From Roseicyclus sp. (GTDB taxonomy: Bacteria > Pseudomonadota > Alphaproteobacteria > Rhodobacterales > Rhodobacteraceae), in contig JAGYLB010000026.1 in NCBI GenBank assembly GCA_018401055.1, positions 1 to 6,006 of the forward strand: a DNA stretch of 6,006 nt. The letters run 5' to 3'. The translations under genes were made by a program, and so were the position numbers. This document shows, piece by piece, positions 5,540 through 6,006 of this stretch (positions within the stretch are counted from its first letter, which is position 1; every line of letters starts with the position of its first letter). Under the pieces are notes generated by a model. The model searched no databases. It was not told the DNA's origin and saw nothing but the letters and a program-made list of their open reading frames with translations.

Positions 5540-6006
5540 ATGGAATGGTATGTCACGCTCACCATCGTTCTGGTGCCGCTGTTCGCGCTGATGCTGGCCG
5601 GTCTGCCGGTTGCCTTTGCCTTTCTCGCCATCAATCTGGTGGGATCCTACATTCTGATGGGCGGATTTTCCGGGGTCGAGCAACTGGTCCTGAACACCGT
5701 CGGATCGGTCACCAGCTTTACCCTGATCCCCATCGCGCTCTTCATGATCATGGGCGAAGCGATGTTCCGCTCTGGCATCGCCATCGACCTGATGGACACG
5801 CTCGACAAATGGTTCGGCAAGTTGCATGGGCGGCTGGCGCTGATGGCCGTGGGCGGGGGCGTGCTGTTCTCCACGCTGACCGGAAATTCCATGGGTTCCA
5901 TTGCGCTTCTAGGCTCGTCGCTCACGCCCGAGATGGAAAAGCGCGGCTACGCGAAACCGATGTCCCTTGGGCCCATCCTCGGCTCTTCGGGCCTTGCGAT
6001 CATGAT
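5540..6006 (+). CDS. dctM: TRAP transporter large permease (DctM family), 5' part, runs off window end
   Basis: The ATG at 5540 begins 3 bases after the dctQ stop, with GAGGTG at 5525-5530 as ribosome binding site inside dctQ. 155 codons are visible without a stop; full-length members have about 430 residues, so about two thirds is missing. The visible part is hydrophobic with the DctM/ion-transporter-superfamily pattern: helix 1 (about 5-30) with AGLPVAFAFLA, helix 2 with TLIPIALFMIMGEAMFRSG (61-79), the amphipathic DLMDTLDKWFGKLHGRLAL, and the conserved TGNSMGSIALLGSSLTPEM segment (114-132) followed by KRGY and GPILGSSGLA (144-153). The last corresponds to the ion/substrate-binding re-entrant loop region. 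It forms the translocation channel that uses an ion gradient to import the solute presented by DctP. Confidence 0.93.
   Translation, partial: MEWYVTLTIVLVPLFALMLAGLPVAFAFLAINLVGSYILMGGFSGVEQLVLNTVGSVTSFTLIPIALFMIMGEAMFRSGIAIDLMDTLDKWFGKLHGRLALMAVGGGVLFSTLTGNSMGSIALLGSSLTPEMEKRGYAKPMSLGPILGSSGLAIM

Noticed and set aside
5294..5827. - strand open frame opposite dctQ and dctM
   Set aside because: The His/Asp/Gln-rich product is the expected complement of hydrophobic membrane-protein codons on the other strand.

Overview
The window looks like a chromosomal catabolic locus from an alphaproteobacterium, most likely a Rhodobacteraceae (Roseobacter/Paracoccus-type) member. The grounds are strongly GC-rich DNA with G/C-ending codons, tightly packed genes, a three-gene TRAP transporter and an IclR-type local regulator. 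No lineage marker gene is present, so the taxonomic placement is inference. No RNA genes, mobile elements, CRISPR arrays or pseudogenes were seen, and there is no gene-free stretch longer than about 150 bp.

Layout, left to right: (1) the 3' half of an L-aspartate dehydrogenase (NadX/DUF108 type) on the + strand, cut by the window start. (2) Seven bases later, a complete NAD(P)-dependent aldehyde dehydrogenase in the same transcription direction. (3) A convergent IclR-family regulator on the - strand, whose stop codon shares a CTAG palindrome with the aldehyde dehydrogenase stop. (4) A 146-bp divergent control region, richer in A/T than its surroundings, with two 17-bp inverted repeats and six GAAC/GTTC tetramers. 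(5) A + strand transcription unit starting with a class A flavin monooxygenase related to 6-hydroxynicotinate 3-monooxygenase (NicC) and salicylate hydroxylases. It overlaps by 17 bp a TRAP solute-binding protein (dctP), followed by a small permease (dctQ) and the start of a large permease (dctM, cut by the window end). A strong 8-bp-arm hairpin sits between dctP and dctQ.

Working model (inference): the TRAP system imports a carboxylated, probably aromatic or N-heteroaromatic compound. The co-transcribed flavoprotein hydroxylates it, and the IclR regulator controls the divergent promoter in response to the substrate or an intermediate. The aldehyde dehydrogenase and aspartate dehydrogenase are candidates for downstream oxidation and for handling the amino/imino group or released ammonia. 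The monooxygenase lacks several residues described as important in NicC (compared from memory), so this does not look like the standard nicotinate pathway. The substrate remains unidentified and is the main open question of the window.
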